Shown here piece after piece: positions 34,197-47,500 of a stretch of 62,000 nucleotides of DNA. The translations under genes and the position numbers were made by a program. Under the pieces are notes generated by a model. That model was given only the letters and a program-made list of their open reading frames with translations. It made no database searches and was not told where the DNA came from. This DNA is from Apostichopus japonicus (taxonomy: Eukaryota; Echinodermata; Holothuroidea; Aspidochirotida; Stichopodidae), in contig NC_092566.1 in assembly GCF_037975245.1 (NCBI RefSeq), positions 9,857,501-9,919,500 on the forward strand. The letters are read 5' to 3'. The first letter of the stretch is position 1. Each line of letters opens with the position of its first letter.

Positions 34197-37100
34197 GATT
34201 CTATCTCAGGCATTAATAATAATTCAATTGGTTGGTTTGTGTGGTGTTGCAACAGGGAACACAGGTGAGATAGTAACTTAAACAGTATTAATCTTTTACT
34301 AAAAGTTGCGAATTTTTCTTGGGTAGTCTACGGTTGCATATAAGCTAAGTTTGTGTAAGCGGTGGCGGCACCAGAAATACAAAGAGGGTGGGGAAGGGGT
34401 GGCGTCATTGTAGGGGTAGCAAACAGTTAGGACAGAGCAACAAACGCATATGTATAAATGCATATCGGGACAAAACAAGGCATGTCACAAATAGGAATTA
34501 CACTTACATTTCTCTTGAACGTATCTCAGTGGGGGCCGGGCAGCGATTTTCTTTCCCCAAACAGGTTTGCAGTTGTGTGTAAACAGTCGCTCATGATTGG
34601 TCGGAAAAGTTACGTCATCACCATAAAAAACCGTCACTTCGAGGTTACCAAAATGTCTGCATCCATTGGTTGCAAAGAAGATATAGGCCTACCCGTTCAA
34701 AGTTAATCGAAGCTTTTCGTATCTTCAAAATTGGATCAGACATATTTAGCACAATAGCTTGTTATGATTGTCTGATCTACTTTCGATGTTTGTTCGAGGT
34801 TTTCTATAAAGGCATTAATCATGGTCTATAAACTTATTTAGCATTTGCCTCCCCTACAAAACGCGCGAAATATTCTTCTTACATTTTCAATAGATTGTCT
34901 CACAGCACAAAGCGTCCTGTTGGGAAGTAAAGGATTCATCAGATGTCGACTTTTCGAAAACAGTACCCGTTTCTACTGGTTCGATACGAATAATGAAGGA
35001 GGCGATACTGCATTGATCATACTGGAGAACGGACGAGTCAGAGGAACAGGTTATACGACAGGTGAATTCAACGTAGACAGTGATGGCTCGTTGATTATCA
35101 ACTCAGTAACGGTTCAGCACGAAAGAGTATTTCACTTGGAAAGTGTGAGCCCCAACTTGATTAGAAGAACCAAAGACATAACAGTTATTGTGTATGGTAG
35201 GTATTTATTGCTACTCTATCAGGCGCGTATCCAGGATTTTCAAACCCGGGGGGGGGGGGCGCGAATTACTATCTAAGCGGAGCGCCACCATCGGTTGGCG
35301 CGCAGCGTACAAGAAAATTTCTTGTTTTGAAACCCCCCAGATCACCGGAAACGGCACTTCTCGGGCTTGAAATGACCAACCAGATGTACACTTTTTGCCT
35401 GAGAACCAAGTATTTCCTAATAGTTTTTTTTTTCCATCCATAACCTTTTTGAAGATTGTCAACCCGGCACACGTCATGTTCGACCTGATCGCATCTCCTG
35501 TGGGTCTTTGCTTTTGTAGGTGATTCTACGTCGCGGCCCACAATACCCGTCAGCCCCACTTTTCAAGGTTTAAAGCCCCATATTTGTTCAGAATTTGAAA
35601 ATTCACATTTCTCGTGAATAAACTCACTTCAAAACACACCCATAATGTTGTACAAAATTTCATCTATGGACAACCAATATAGAAAAAACTTCCTTCAACC
35701 CCTAACAGACCGGAGTAGAGGGAAGTGTGATGTAGAATGTTGGTCAGAAATTTTCGAAAATTCAGACACATTGGTGTACAAATATTAAAACCTGTTTTAA
35801 CGGCTATTATAAAACTTGGTTGAAGGAAATGAAAAAATAGCAGGTATTTCCGAAACCGAACACTACACACATAGGCGTAGGAGGCGCGGCGGCAGTGGCG
35901 GAGCTAGGGGTATTGGTCAGGAGTGGCGAGAATGGTCTGAAGGGGCGCTTTCGACACTATCTAAGCGGAGCGCCACCACTGGTTGGCGCGTAGCGTACAG
36001 AAAATTTTTGAGTAAAGATACTCCCTAGACCGCCGGAAATGACCCTTTCCGGGCCTGGCTAATTTTGCAGATAAACGAAGAATAAGGTGTCATCGCCAAA
36101 TTACACGAACAAAATGTGACAAATGTCAATAAGTAGATGAGAGCGCAATAAAAAAGTCAATAATCTAGAATAAGTAAAAAGTGGTAAAGAGCTGAAAAAG
36201 GCGCCAGCAGTCCATTTGAGTCCGTCAGGGGGGGGGCATCCGCCCCCTGACCATATGGACGCTCCGCCACTGCGCGGCGGGGGTGCAGGCCCTAATTCGC
36301 CATTACTAATGTAGAAGAGAGTTTTGACATAATTGGACCTCCATGCTTTTTATACATCTACATGAGACATGTCGTTGTTTACATTAGCATCCCGCGGTAT
36401 ACTGCGCAATTTGAACGGACCGTACGGTACATGATGGCATGCGATGAAATAACAGATGCTTGCTTATATGATATTGACATGAACACGTTGAACGCGCGCT
36501 TCGCGCGCGAAAATTTTCGGTTATTTTTTCAGGCAAGTCGGACAGTTTTGAGGCTTTTCATCCTGGGACGCCATTTTCATGCTCACTGATATGATGTGAT
36601 ATCTGCTGTTTGCGTAACAAATTCGAACAGGCGCGTAGCGAGGAATTTGCCAAGGGAGGGCGACGCCTGTAGGCAAATTATCTAAGCGTAGCACCACCAT
36701 AGGTTGGCGCGAAGCGTACAAGCAAATTTTGGCCGAAAATGTCTCCCAGATCGCTGGAAATGACACTTCCCAGGCCTTGTAAGTTGCCTCTAAGCACTTT
36801 CTATTTTGAAATTACTTTGCGATATCATTTAAAAAAATGCTGAATGGGGGGGGGCGGGCGGTCGCCCCCATCCCAAAATGCGTCATGTTCCCCGACGATA
36901 CGGTCGAGTTCGAGACCAGCCACAGTTGGTTTCATAGCACAATTCTACACACGCGTTATGATAGACCATATGTAGTATATATATATAGATCATTAGTGAG
37001 AGAGGAAAATGGGAACGTCAAAAAATGGAGTTGTCGGTGTAAGGGGTAGGGTGAGTCACACTTTTACGAAATCATTGATCCGTCACTGGCTACCCTTCAG

Positions 37101-40100
37101 CGCTGTAATGATGTCACTGTTCTTCTTTCTCTTCCCGGTGTCTTCGCGTTTTGCTTTTACACCTTCTTTTTCTCCTTATTCTCTCTTTCTTCTTTTTCTT
37201 TTCCCTTCCTTCCTCTCCTCCTCCTCTTTTTTCCCCTCTTTTTTCCTTTTTTCTTCTCTTTTTTTCTCTTCTCTTTTTCTTACCCGGGGGGCGCGCCCCA
37301 ACGCCCCCCCCGGATACGCACCTGTCTATTGTCCCTCAGTCGCATTTGTCACGTTTTACTTACTAATTATACATGTTTAATATAATTTCTCATATCAATT
37401 ATTGGCAGCAAAATACTGGTGCAGCTCAAGCAGTAATGTTTAAGGGTTTCATTTACTTTAAACTAAATTAGCGCTTTACGCAGTGAGTACGTAAGTGAAT
37501 CAGTGAGTGAGTGAGTAATTTCTATATATATGGCCTATGTCAGCGTGCAATATGCAAGTGAGTTAGTGAGTAAGAAAGTAAGAAAAACGTAATGACAATA
37601 TACCAGACAAGATATGGCGGATTGCACTCAGAGAGATATAAAATACTGTGTCAAAAATATTACTGCTATACATCATAGAAAAAACTCTATGCATCTGCGC
37701 ACAAGGCACACGTCCAGCTTTTATATTACAAAGCAAAATCGTGAATTCCAATACCTTACTTGAGCATTCACAGCAACTCCAGACATGTAAAGTTTATGAA
37801 TTTATTTCGCAGTTGAACCAATCGAACCAGTCCCGGTTATTACAGAGTGCTTGGGTAATTCTGATTGCATCATGAAAGGTAATCTAGATGGAGTCATCTC
37901 ATGTGTCCATCACAACACAAGACCAGCAGCAACAATATCGTGGTTCATGAGAGATGGGACTCACGACATACCACTGAACTCCACCACAAATCAGACACTT
38001 TCTGCAGATTTGATAACTTTTTCGGTAACATCAGAGATGGCCATAGGTCAAATACTCCTTCTTGTCAATATGCAGTCCTTGGTGTTACTTGTGTGCAAGT
38101 CTCACAACCCATATTCTGTGGTACAAGAATCCGATAGCAAAGTATTGCTTGACATCTCTCAAAATGACCCTTTTGAAAAACAACCAGATCTTCCAGAAGA
38201 TCCAGTTTACGCTATTCAAAACCAAGACTTGGTACTAGAGTGTCCACTAACCATTGCTGTTGAAGATTCAATCGTGTTGTGGATGGCCAAATCGCTTGAA
38301 ACAAAAAACAGTGGATACCTAATATATTCCGCTTATGGTGTTGTTCCATCAATGGATACGGATGAGCAAGTAAGTCTCGACAAAAGCGGCGACTTAGTAA
38401 TCTCACAAGTTGGATTACAACACGAAGGGCAGTATGCATGTGTCCACAGCACGGTAAACAACACAAAATCCATTCTGCAGCGTGTTGAAGTAATAGGTAG
38501 GCAACGCATTTATTTTGTTTACTGTTTCCGCCGTTTATCATATGCACTATTTTCCAAATTGTTAAAAATTAATCTATGAACAAAATAATACAAATTACAG
38601 TTCTTTAATCTTTAATCAGAGTTACAGAATAATTTTTGGTTTTGGAGAACGAGCGAATGCTATATCACGAACATCGATACCACATAAAGGCATGTAGATA
38701 ATGTTTCAATTCTGGTGTAAAGGATTTAAAATTTACTTATTAATATTGAAGATATCTCATTTTCAATGTATATCTTTTACCAAGGTATAACATCCATTCA
38801 AATCAAACCAGATACGAACATGTTCTATGCCTATGGTAATTTGTTTGTTGAGAGTATATGGTCTGATTCGTTGATATATAAACCGGTAAATGTTGAGGCA
38901 ACCAAATAGATATGGCCAGATATATTTTCCTGGTTTTAAATTGCTTTATCAATCATGCAGTGTAATTCATTGGCATATGATATGCTATTAAGGAAGTTTT
39001 GGTGCAGGCTTGAACAGGATTTGGCATTGTGATGACATATAGCTTTCTTATTTTTCATTTTTTTTTTACAGTTCAACCTACACCATCAAAAGTCTTAGTT
39101 GAAGGTTGCAAACTATTTCAACCATGTAGTTTCTATATTACCGAAACAAAAACCATTACATGTAAAGTGAATGGGGTTCATCCTGAGATGGAACTCAAGA
39201 TAAAAGCCCTGTCAACCAATCTTGCTGTCATTAACACTGAGGTATCAACCTATGAAGACGAGGGGCTGTTTTACACTAGCATTTACGGAGACGTGATTTT
39301 GGTGGACGATAGTTGTCAAGAGAATGGGACTATCATTTGCCAAGCTGTGGGGCCGGCTGCCTACATCTTTAAATCAGATGTTCATATCACAATATCATCT
39401 CGTAAGTAGAATGTTGTTCTATATACGTTATTTTGCTGTAACTATACTATTAACCAGAAAGCCAAAATGTGTTGTAATTCCTTGCGACACTTTATGTCAT
39501 TTTTTTGAAGATATTTGGATATGAAGCTTTATGTGTACTATCAAGTTTACCCTAGCTGAGCTTTTCGAGTTATCATGTTAAATGGTGTTCAGACTTTTAT
39601 ACCTGAAAGAACATTTGATCTACATAACTTGCACTAGAACTATAGTACTAGATAGTAGGTACTTTCAGCTTTCATAAAGAGCTACGCCCAACTCCAAAGT
39701 TAGCTTCTGTTACCACAGTAAAATTGGTTGTTAGCTTGTGGTGCCACATCAAAGTTTCCAGAAACTACTTTCTTTATTATCACAGAAATTCACTGTCCTA
39801 TGTTATGACACTGCACTGTGTCACATGACTGCACAGAGTGCCCTGAACTAGAAGTATATCGTAACCAATGGCACGAAGATGTACAGTTTTAAGAAAAGTC
39901 GTACCTTAATTCCAACCAACACAAATTTAATCTCAATACAAATGTTGCTGAATTCTCTGTGCCTTATTCGTAAAACTACAAATAGCATATCGTTACAAAG
40001 GACTACCAGTCTGAATTCATTAATACAGAACGAATATTAAGCCAGAGGACTAGCATAAATATGAAAAGGAATATGAATTTGAATAGGAATATGAAAAGGA

Positions 40101-40782
40101 ACACTGGTATTTTATAATCGCTAAAATTAAAAAGAATATATGGGACGGTGAATGGCGGTTTATGTAAATAGTACATGAGTAGTTATTGGCACAACCTTGC
40201 GTTTAGTCCTGTGAAGATTCTCCCAGGCGCCCTACATGGGGATCGCTTTCAAGGAGACCAGGGTCCACATCCTTTACTTTATTCAATCCTGGAATCGCCA
40301 CTGGTTGTCATTGATGAACTTCTGTTTTCGCAGATAGGGAAAAGTGTCCTCAGATTTCGGATGCTCCTTTACCTGCTGACAAAGCAGTGTGGATCAGCCC
40401 ATATTATATAATATTTCTGACGATCGCTGTAGTACTTCTCATCTTGAACGGTAAGTTTGCGATTCTATTACAAGTCAAGTCAAATCACAAGTCATATGAT
40501 TTTTTTCTTTGCCTTCTTCAATTGCAAGTCAAATTTGAAAGCAATTTAGAAAGTCACACTATAAATATAGGCAAAGTAACACATAACTGTCTAAGGCACA
40601 ACCAAATTAAATAGGCCCGAATTTGTGAAGTAATGTGGCTCCGGTGGATGGCTTGCATCAGTTTAGGTCAGCTGCATTGATAGCTAACAAAAGTAATAAC
40701 CATGGACGTGCATTGGAAACAATTGACCTTTCTTATAAAACAGACGCTTTCCCCTCTTCTCGATATTAGAAGTATGCAACTA

Positions 40783-40843
<61 letters not shown>

Positions 40844-42661
40844 AATGAAATAAAGAAACATGACTGAGTACATTGGCTGTCCACAGCTACTAACTTTTTT
40901 ACGCCCTGTGGGCAGGGGCACAACTAAACTTGGGGGGGGGGGGAGATTGTCGGCGCTTGATGGCAGGGAAACTTGAGAAACTGGTAAAATTAACTTGGTT
41001 CTATTTGTCATATATTGAAGGATTTCCCTTTCCACGGTTGTACTGTATATTTTAGTTACATGTATGACATGTACTGTACGATAGGATTTCTTTTAGTAAT
41101 ATTCTGACGATGAGATGGGACCGGTGGTGCGGGACCGTGCCCTTCATTTTGTTAGACCCTCTCCCAGCAGCAGACGTGGCTGCCTGCTTGTGTTAAAATT
41201 AATCGTTGATATTTTTACTAAAATTAACAATATTGCGTATTACAGAAACCAGTATATGAACCATCAAGACAATACTGTTCACGAAGTATGGTTAACAAGA
41301 GGCAGTTTGTTTCATAAATATGGTACAACTGCACAATGTTATTTACTTGGAGCACAGGTGGTGATGCGAAGTCACCGGAAGCTGCAGCATGTTTAGAGAA
41401 AAAATATATGTAAACACATAACAGCCTAGAGGACTTAATCAAACGTTCTATAAAATTTATCCCAGAGTCCTGTAGTCAGGGTCCAGGGGCAAAGGCGCGA
41501 ACGAAGTAGCAAGTTTCAATATTTCTTGTTTCTTAGCGAGGATTATAGCACAAATTCCCATGTTGAATGGAGGAATTCGATTTCTTTGGAATGTATTCCA
41601 AAGCGTTGATAGGGTGAAGCACCCTGCTTCTTTAGCATTTTGGTAATAATCTTCTTCTCTCCTAATAAATCATCTAAATACGCCTCCGAATGCACAATTT
41701 GGCATCTAAAGTTTTATAATTTACACTTCTGCTGACCAAAGGCTTTCGACAACCCTTTGGTATCCACGTATATATAATTTGCAGTGGAAGTAGAACAACG
41801 GGTGATTGTCACCTAGTTTTAAAGGCATTTGTATACGCCTCGGTATATTTTTTTTTGTGGTTTTCCAAAGTTCCATAAAAATCGGTCCTAATTAAGTGAA
41901 TGATTAAGATATTTTTTTGTGTTGTCAAGCTACATGCAACGCATCAACTCCGCAATTTGTCAAATTTTGGACAGAATGTCTCGTTTTCTCAACTTGTCAA
42001 CTTGTCTTTCTTTTATCATAGTGCTTTGGCGCATCATTGTGCATATCAAACATTGGAAAAATCAACGACATGTAAGTATATCCTTGCGTCTTTTCATGGG
42101 AACATTGTCCATACATATTGTTACGACTTCATTGCATAGTTCTACACCAGAGCAACAATTTCTCGGCACAAACTCACGTGTTCCTCAATGTTTTCTCGAC
42201 ACATTGTTTTAGAGCATGGGACTTTCAACAGACATCGAGTTTAATTTGGCAATGTGTAAACTTTTCGTACGATTATAACACGAATAAAATTAGACAGTAT
42301 TCACCGCCTACCCCCCCCCCACTCCTCACCATTCCCCTCCCCTCATGAGATGAGAATTAGACATGTGTTCATTCAGTTGAAGGCGCATGTGTGTTTTTCA
42401 TTCGTCAATCAATAATATGTCAATATTTTATAAGAAGGTTTTCCACCTAGACTAGGAGAATAATTCCAAATGGAGTTTTATCATTAAGCATAAGGAAATT
42501 AATGGAACAGAGAAGGATGGTAGATGCATGGGTGAATGTTATTGATCTTCCTTTGTACATCTTTGTAATGATCTCTTAAACAATTTAAGTGCTTTCGTGT
42601 TTCCTTTCAGATGCAAGCGGTACCAGTTACGGAATTAAATTCCATGTTAACTGACAGATAA
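34197..42661 (+). CDS. IgSF transmembrane receptor-like protein, seven exons
   Basis: Exons: 34197-34264, 34894-35196, 37813-38496, 39072-39401, 40334-40450, 42022-42071, 42611-42661. Each is bounded by AG and GT. Phases join without a stop: phase 1 at the first five junctions, phase 0 at the last. Exon 1 gives a hydrophobic signal-like stretch, ALIIIQLVGLCGVATG. Exon 2 is a V-like Ig domain (FIRCRLF, FYWFDTN) whose second Cys position reads VFHLES. Exon 3 holds two Ig domains: VISCVHH/ISWFMRD/LLVCKSH, then LVLECPL/IVLWMAK/GQYACVH. Exon 4 is a further Ig-like domain (TITCKVNG, GTIICQAVG). Exon 5 has the transmembrane helix YYIIFLTIAVVLLILN. The cytoplasmic part is basic (LWRIIVHIKHWKNQR) and ends MQAVPVTELNSMLTDR, with no tyrosine motif. 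The total is about 530 residues plus an unseen start exon. It likely acts at the cell surface in recognition or adhesion; the ligand is unknown. Introns contain MITEs and a TA repeat. Confidence 0.8.
35221..35390 (+). mobile_element. MITE fragment in Ig-gene intron
   Basis: Starts CAGGCGCGTATCCAGG and carries the CTATCTAAGCGGAGCGCCACC and GTTGGCGCGCAGCGTAC core of the hAT-type MITEs. No matching right end with an 8-bp duplication was found. GGATACGCACCTG at 37312-37324 could be its partner, but the flanks do not match. Confidence 0.55.
35650..35875 (+). repeat. Dispersed repeat related to 15790-15920
   Basis: CAACCCCTAACAGACCGGAG and then GGGAAGTGTGATGTAGAATG, CAGACACATTGGTGTACAAA and ATTAAAACC correspond to the reverse complement of 15790-15925. 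In both copies a frame reading QPLTD, RGKCD and WS is kept open, which may hint at a former coding exon. Confidence 0.5.
35893..36272 (+). mobile_element. hAT-type MITE, copy C
   Basis: Begins CAGTGGCGGAGCTAGGGG and ends GGACGCTCCGCCACTG. Perfect 8-bp target duplications CGCGGCGG lie at 35885-35892 and 36273-36280. Same orientation as copy A and clearly the same family. It lies in the intron between Ig-gene exons 2 and 3. Confidence 0.92.
36628..36790 (+). mobile_element. Relative of the 24430 MITE, right end not found
   Basis: Begins CAGGCGCGTAGCGAGGAATT, matching the 24430-24614 element, followed by CTATCTAAGCGTAGC-like and GTTGGCGCGAAGCGTAC core sequence. A truncated copy or one end of a longer element. 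A pyrimidine-rich tract and TACCCGGGGGGCGCGCC follow at 37140-37310. Confidence 0.6.
37150..37285. repeat. Pyrimidine-rich (TTC/CTT) low-complexity tract
   Basis: Imperfect T/C-rich stretch within the intron of the Ig gene. Frames through it encode Phe/Leu/Ser repeats and are not genes. Confidence 0.7.
40785..40840. repeat. (TA)n microsatellite in Ig-gene intron
   Basis: About 28 TA units between the transmembrane exon and the cytoplasmic exon. Confidence 0.95.
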
Positions 42662-43767
42662 GTCTACATTACTCCGACCTAAATGAAATTACAATAATTA
42701 ACCGTTATAGAAATACTACCTTGTTAGTTGTTTTTACCCCTTTCTATTTTGGTTGGTATTAATGTTGTCTTCATTATTCATTGCCTTTGTAAAGGAGGCA
42801 CTGCTCTTAAAAGCATTTATATCCTCTATTCTAAAAATAATCACCAATATACAACAATATATAACAATGAAAACAAATCTTCATATTAGGATCTTTAATT
42901 ATGTAATAAGTTTAATAATTGTACTAGAATTTATATACACAGTGGAATGAATTACAATCTTTTAGTGTAATTCCTTCAAATGTATATCGATGCGAACTCA
43001 TATTAAGAGATCACTATCCCTTGTGAGTCACTTGAACTGTTCATAGTTTTAATATATGTATATATAGCTGGAATGATTTAGATAACGGAAAAAGAGTGAA
43101 AACTTTGGATCTAAACGTAATCATAATGAGTTGTTGATATACGCGGTGATGCTTGAAGTCAAAGCATGCTTGTTTGATCTGCTGTGTAAACTTTTCAGTT
43201 TATTACCCTCTTACATGGATTAATATGTGAGAAACCTCAAACAACACAGTGTACATTCGCTAGAGACATGAGTGGACCAGCCTAATCTGAGTATTTTCTC
43301 TTACTTCAATCATAATTTGATATTCCGTGTGAGTACCTCAGCAAAACAGTTTCATCTTGTAGCCTACTATTATATCAGCACTAAAGCCTATACTCTGAAC
43401 AACTACATTCTCTCCTCCTGAGCATTGCATACTCCAGTGGTTCATACACTCGCTACTATCTGAAGTATAACAATGGGAAGACCGCAAAAGCTAGACCAGC
43501 AAACAATTGCAGAAGTGGCCTCAATTGTTACTACTGAGCTCCTATCCAGTGAAGGTTTTAGATCAACCATAGAAGAATGTGTATTCAAAGCTTTAGAAAA
43601 AAAAAGATGGACAGCATAAATCAGCTGATTAGTTAGATCAGTTAGATTCCAGAGTCTTTGATGTAGAGAAGAAACTTGATGACTCCAAGAAGGATAACTA
43701 CGAACTAAAAGAAAGGCTGGCTAAACAAGAGGAAGGACATCAGAAACTGCTGAAAATTAATAACGAT

Positions 43768-44157
43768 ATGGAACAGTATTCTAGACGTAACAATCTTCGT
43801 ATCTTTGGTATGAAAGAAGACCCAAATGAAAATACCATGGATGTATTCGTCAAATTGGCAAAGGAGAAGCTGAAACTTGAACTTAACACCGATTTTATCG
43901 ATAGATGCCACCGCCTGGGCAGATCTACCCCCGGGACAAATCCTCGACCCATACTAGTAAAGTTTCTGTCGTACCAACATAGACGAGAAGTTATCAAGGC
44001 TCGGCGTAATTTGAAAGGTTTTGGGATAACAATAAAAGAAGATTTAACCATGATGAACAACCGGCTCCTAACTGAGACTCACAAACATGTAAAAGTAAGC
44101 AATTGTTGGACAGTAGATGGACGAGTGATAGCTCTGGTAAAGAATGATAATCGATAA
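43768..44157 (+). pseudogene. LINE ORF1 main open part (RRM/coiled-coil type)
   Basis: Open from 43768, preceded by shifted coiled-coil residues (DSRVFDVEKKLDDSKKDN). Such ORF1 proteins bind the LINE RNA as a chaperone. QYSRRNNLRIFG and CHRLGR are the conserved marks of this ORF1 type. The N-terminal 44 residues (from 43473) are separated by a frameshift in the A run and a stop codon. Confidence 0.75.
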
Positions 44158-44538
44158 TCAAGAGGAAACCAAAATATCAATCAACTCATCTGCTGACCTT
44201 GCAAAGCTGTAAACGAACATTGAAGTGCCCACTCAAAAAAAAAAAAAAAAAATCAACAAAGGAAAAACTACTGTACACACTGTGACTTATTTCTTTTCTA
44301 AAAAATGGAAATAACTGTGATGTTTTTGTATCTTTTGTGTTGTTGTGGATTTATTCTTTTAAATGCAAGAAATGAGTCTTTTTTACTGTGCAGGGACAGA
44401 GTAAGTCATTTCATACTTCTTGCAAGTGTAAACTTATGTAGCAATATTTTAAGCTGTGTAACAATCACCTATGGCTAATAATATTTTTCCCGTCATGAGT
44501 TATCTGCTGAAGACTTTTTACCTAACACAAATTTCGAC

Positions 44539-47500
44539 ATGCATGATATTAGTAACCACGGAAATCAATTGAATGATCTTAATTTCCAACCTTTTAACTA
44601 TACAAATTACAAATTTCTTGATTATGAGCAGGATATTGATGCTGATAATAACCTATTTAATTCATTCAATAATGTTAACTGTAGCTATTATACTGACAAC
44701 TTCTTTAAAGATGATGCAAAAGATTGTGGTCTGTCCGTCGTGCATTTTAATTGTAGAAGTCTTGGTGCAAATTTCTGTTACCTTGTTGATTATTTAAACA
44801 ACTTACATTTTAACTTTGATATCATAGCTATCAGTGAGACTTGGTTGAGTCATGTCTCAAATACTGCTCTTTTTCAACTCACTGGATATGATTTTCAGCA
44901 TATAGATCGAAAAGACAAAAGAGGTGGCGGAGTTGCGATTTATGTTTGCAATACCCTAAAATATAGTGTTTTGACTGATATGGGTTTTGCAATGACTAAT
45001 GTACTTGAGTGTATAACAATTAAGGTTTCTGTGCCAAACAAAAAGATTGTTTTGATATCTTGTATGTACAGACAACCTGATTCATCTGTTGAAGTATTGT
45101 GTGATACCCTTGAGAAACTGTATAGACATAAAAGATGTAATGTTTATCTGTGTGGAGATTTCAATCTAAAGCTATTGAACTGTGAGCACAGTAATCATGT
45201 ACGTGTTTTTTTGAATACCTTGTTTAGTTTAAGTATGTTTCCTTTGATAGACAAACCCACGCGTATCACCAGTCAGTCTGCTACATTAATTGATAACATT
45301 TACACAAATGTCTGGGGGGCCGAGCATCATTGTGGTATATTAGTTTGTGATGTAAGTGATCATCTCCCCATTTTTACAATTTGTAGTCATGGATACGATA
45401 CAAAAAGTCAAGTTCCTGACAATGGTTGTATCTACATAAGAAATCAAAGTGATGTAAATATTAATGCATTTTATAGCAAGCTTAGTAATGAGTCATGGGA
45501 ACAAGTTTACACTGCGGAAAATGTTAATTCTTCATACAATAATTTTATTGATATTATTACAAGGTGTTTCAATGAAACTTGTCCTATCAAGTTGGTGTCA
45601 GCCAAGAGGAAATTTAAGGACAAGCCATGGATGACCAAAGGGCTGAAAAATGCTTGTAAGAAGAAAAAAGTGCTTTATATAAGATTCTTAAAGAAAAGAA
45701 CAAGTGAGTCTGAACTGAGGTACAAAAGTTATAAAAATAGGTTAAATTCAGTCTTAAGATTCTGTAAAAGGGAGTATTATTCAGAGCTTATAAATAAGCA
45801 TAGTGATAATTTGAAAGAGACATGGAAAGTGCTGAACAGTATAATCAACAGAAATTGTCGAAATAAAAGTAGCTATCCTGATACTTTTGTTGAAAATGAT
45901 AAAGAGGTAACAGGTGAGGCCATTGCTGATAGGTTCAATCATTTCTTTACAAGTATAGGACCAAACCTAGCAGCTCAAATCCCTCATAAAGATGGGTCTA
46001 TTTTTGATTATCTTAAAAATCACAATATGAATTCTATGTGCTTAGCAGATACAGACACTTTAGAAGTGCTACAAGTTGTGAGTAATTTTTCTAGTGAGAC
46101 ATCTGTTGATTGTAATAACATGAGTATGTTAGTTATAAAAGATATTATATTATATGTAGTTGAACCTTTAACATTTATTTGCAATAGGTCTTTTGCCAGT
46201 GGTATCTTTCCAGATGCAATGAAAGTTGTTAAAGTCATTACAATCTATAAAACTGGAGATAAGAACACTTTCAATAATTATAGACCTATTTCACTGCTTC
46301 CACAGTTTTCAAAAATTCTTGAAAAATTGTTTGATGTAAGGTTGGATGATTTCATTGCTAAGCATAATATTCTCTCTGAGAACCAATATGGTTTCAGGTC
46401 CGGTAGGTCCGCTAATATGGCAATACTTGAGCTTGTTGAAAAAATTACATCTTCTTTAGACCATAAGAAAGCAGCCGTTGGGGTATTTATAGATTTAAAA
46501 AAAGCATTCGATACTATTGATCATAATATCTTACTTAAAAAATTAAATCATTATGGTTGTCGTGGTATTGTCCAAAATTGGCTCTCAAGCTATTTATCAA
46601 ACCGGAATCAGTATGTTCAAGTTAACAATAAAAAGTCTGGTTTATGTAATGTATTGTGTGGGGTTCCGCAAGGATCAATCCTTGGACCTAAACTTTTCAT
46701 TTTGTACTTGAATGATATTTGCAATGTTACCAATATATTGAATTTCATTTTTTTTTTGCAGATGACACAAACATATTCTGCAGTCATAGTGACATCAAAA
46801 CATTATGTAATTTGGTCAGTACTGTACTTAAGAAGTTAAGCAGATGGTTTGCCCTTAATAAATTATCATTGAATGTAAACAAAACAAATTATATGATTTT
46901 CTCCAACCATACCACATGTAACAATGTCAACATTACTATAGATGGTTTAGAAATTGACCAAGTTAACTGTGTCAAGTTTCTTGGTGTGTTCCTTGACTGT
47001 AAACTCTCCTGGAAAGATCACATTTCCCATATTTCAAGTAAACTTTCCAAAAGTATTGGTGCTATTTACAAAGCTAGCCATGTTCTTAATACACATGCTC
47101 TGTATTCTTTATATTGTGCTATTTTCCTTCCTTATTTGAATTATTGTGTGGAAGCATGGGGTAACACTTACAAAACCAATGTACATCCAATATTTTTAAA
47201 ACAGAAAAAGGTTATTCGTATTGTCTGTAAGGCTAAAGTTTTGGACCATATACTTCCCCACTATTTCATTAGTTACGAGCACTTACGTTTTTTGATCTTA
47301 TTGATTTCAATACAAGTATTTTCATGTATAAAGCTTTTCATAATAGTCTGCCATCAACTTTGCAAAGCTATTTTGTACTTAGTAACAATAAGAGATTTTA
47401 TGGCAATTTTTATTTGAATTATGCAAGAACAAAGAAAAAACAATTTTCTATTTCCTTCTCTGGTGTTAAAATTTGGAATTCATTGGATAAAACCATTAAA

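Noticed and set aside
35221-37324. One 2.1-kb hAT element from CAGGCGCGTATCC to GGATACGCACCTG
   Set aside because: The ends are complementary, but the 8-bp flanks (ACTCTATC and TCTATTGT) do not match, and other complete elements lie between.
37009-37380. Phe/Ser/Leu-rich membrane protein frame
   Set aside because: Arises from a pyrimidine-rich low-complexity tract inside an intron of the Ig gene.
41240-41260. Alternative last exon of the Ig gene (acceptor TATTACAG near 41245, stop after four codons)
   Set aside because: The 42022 and 42611 exons join in phase and give a sensible basic tail and stop; the alternative remains possible but is less supported.
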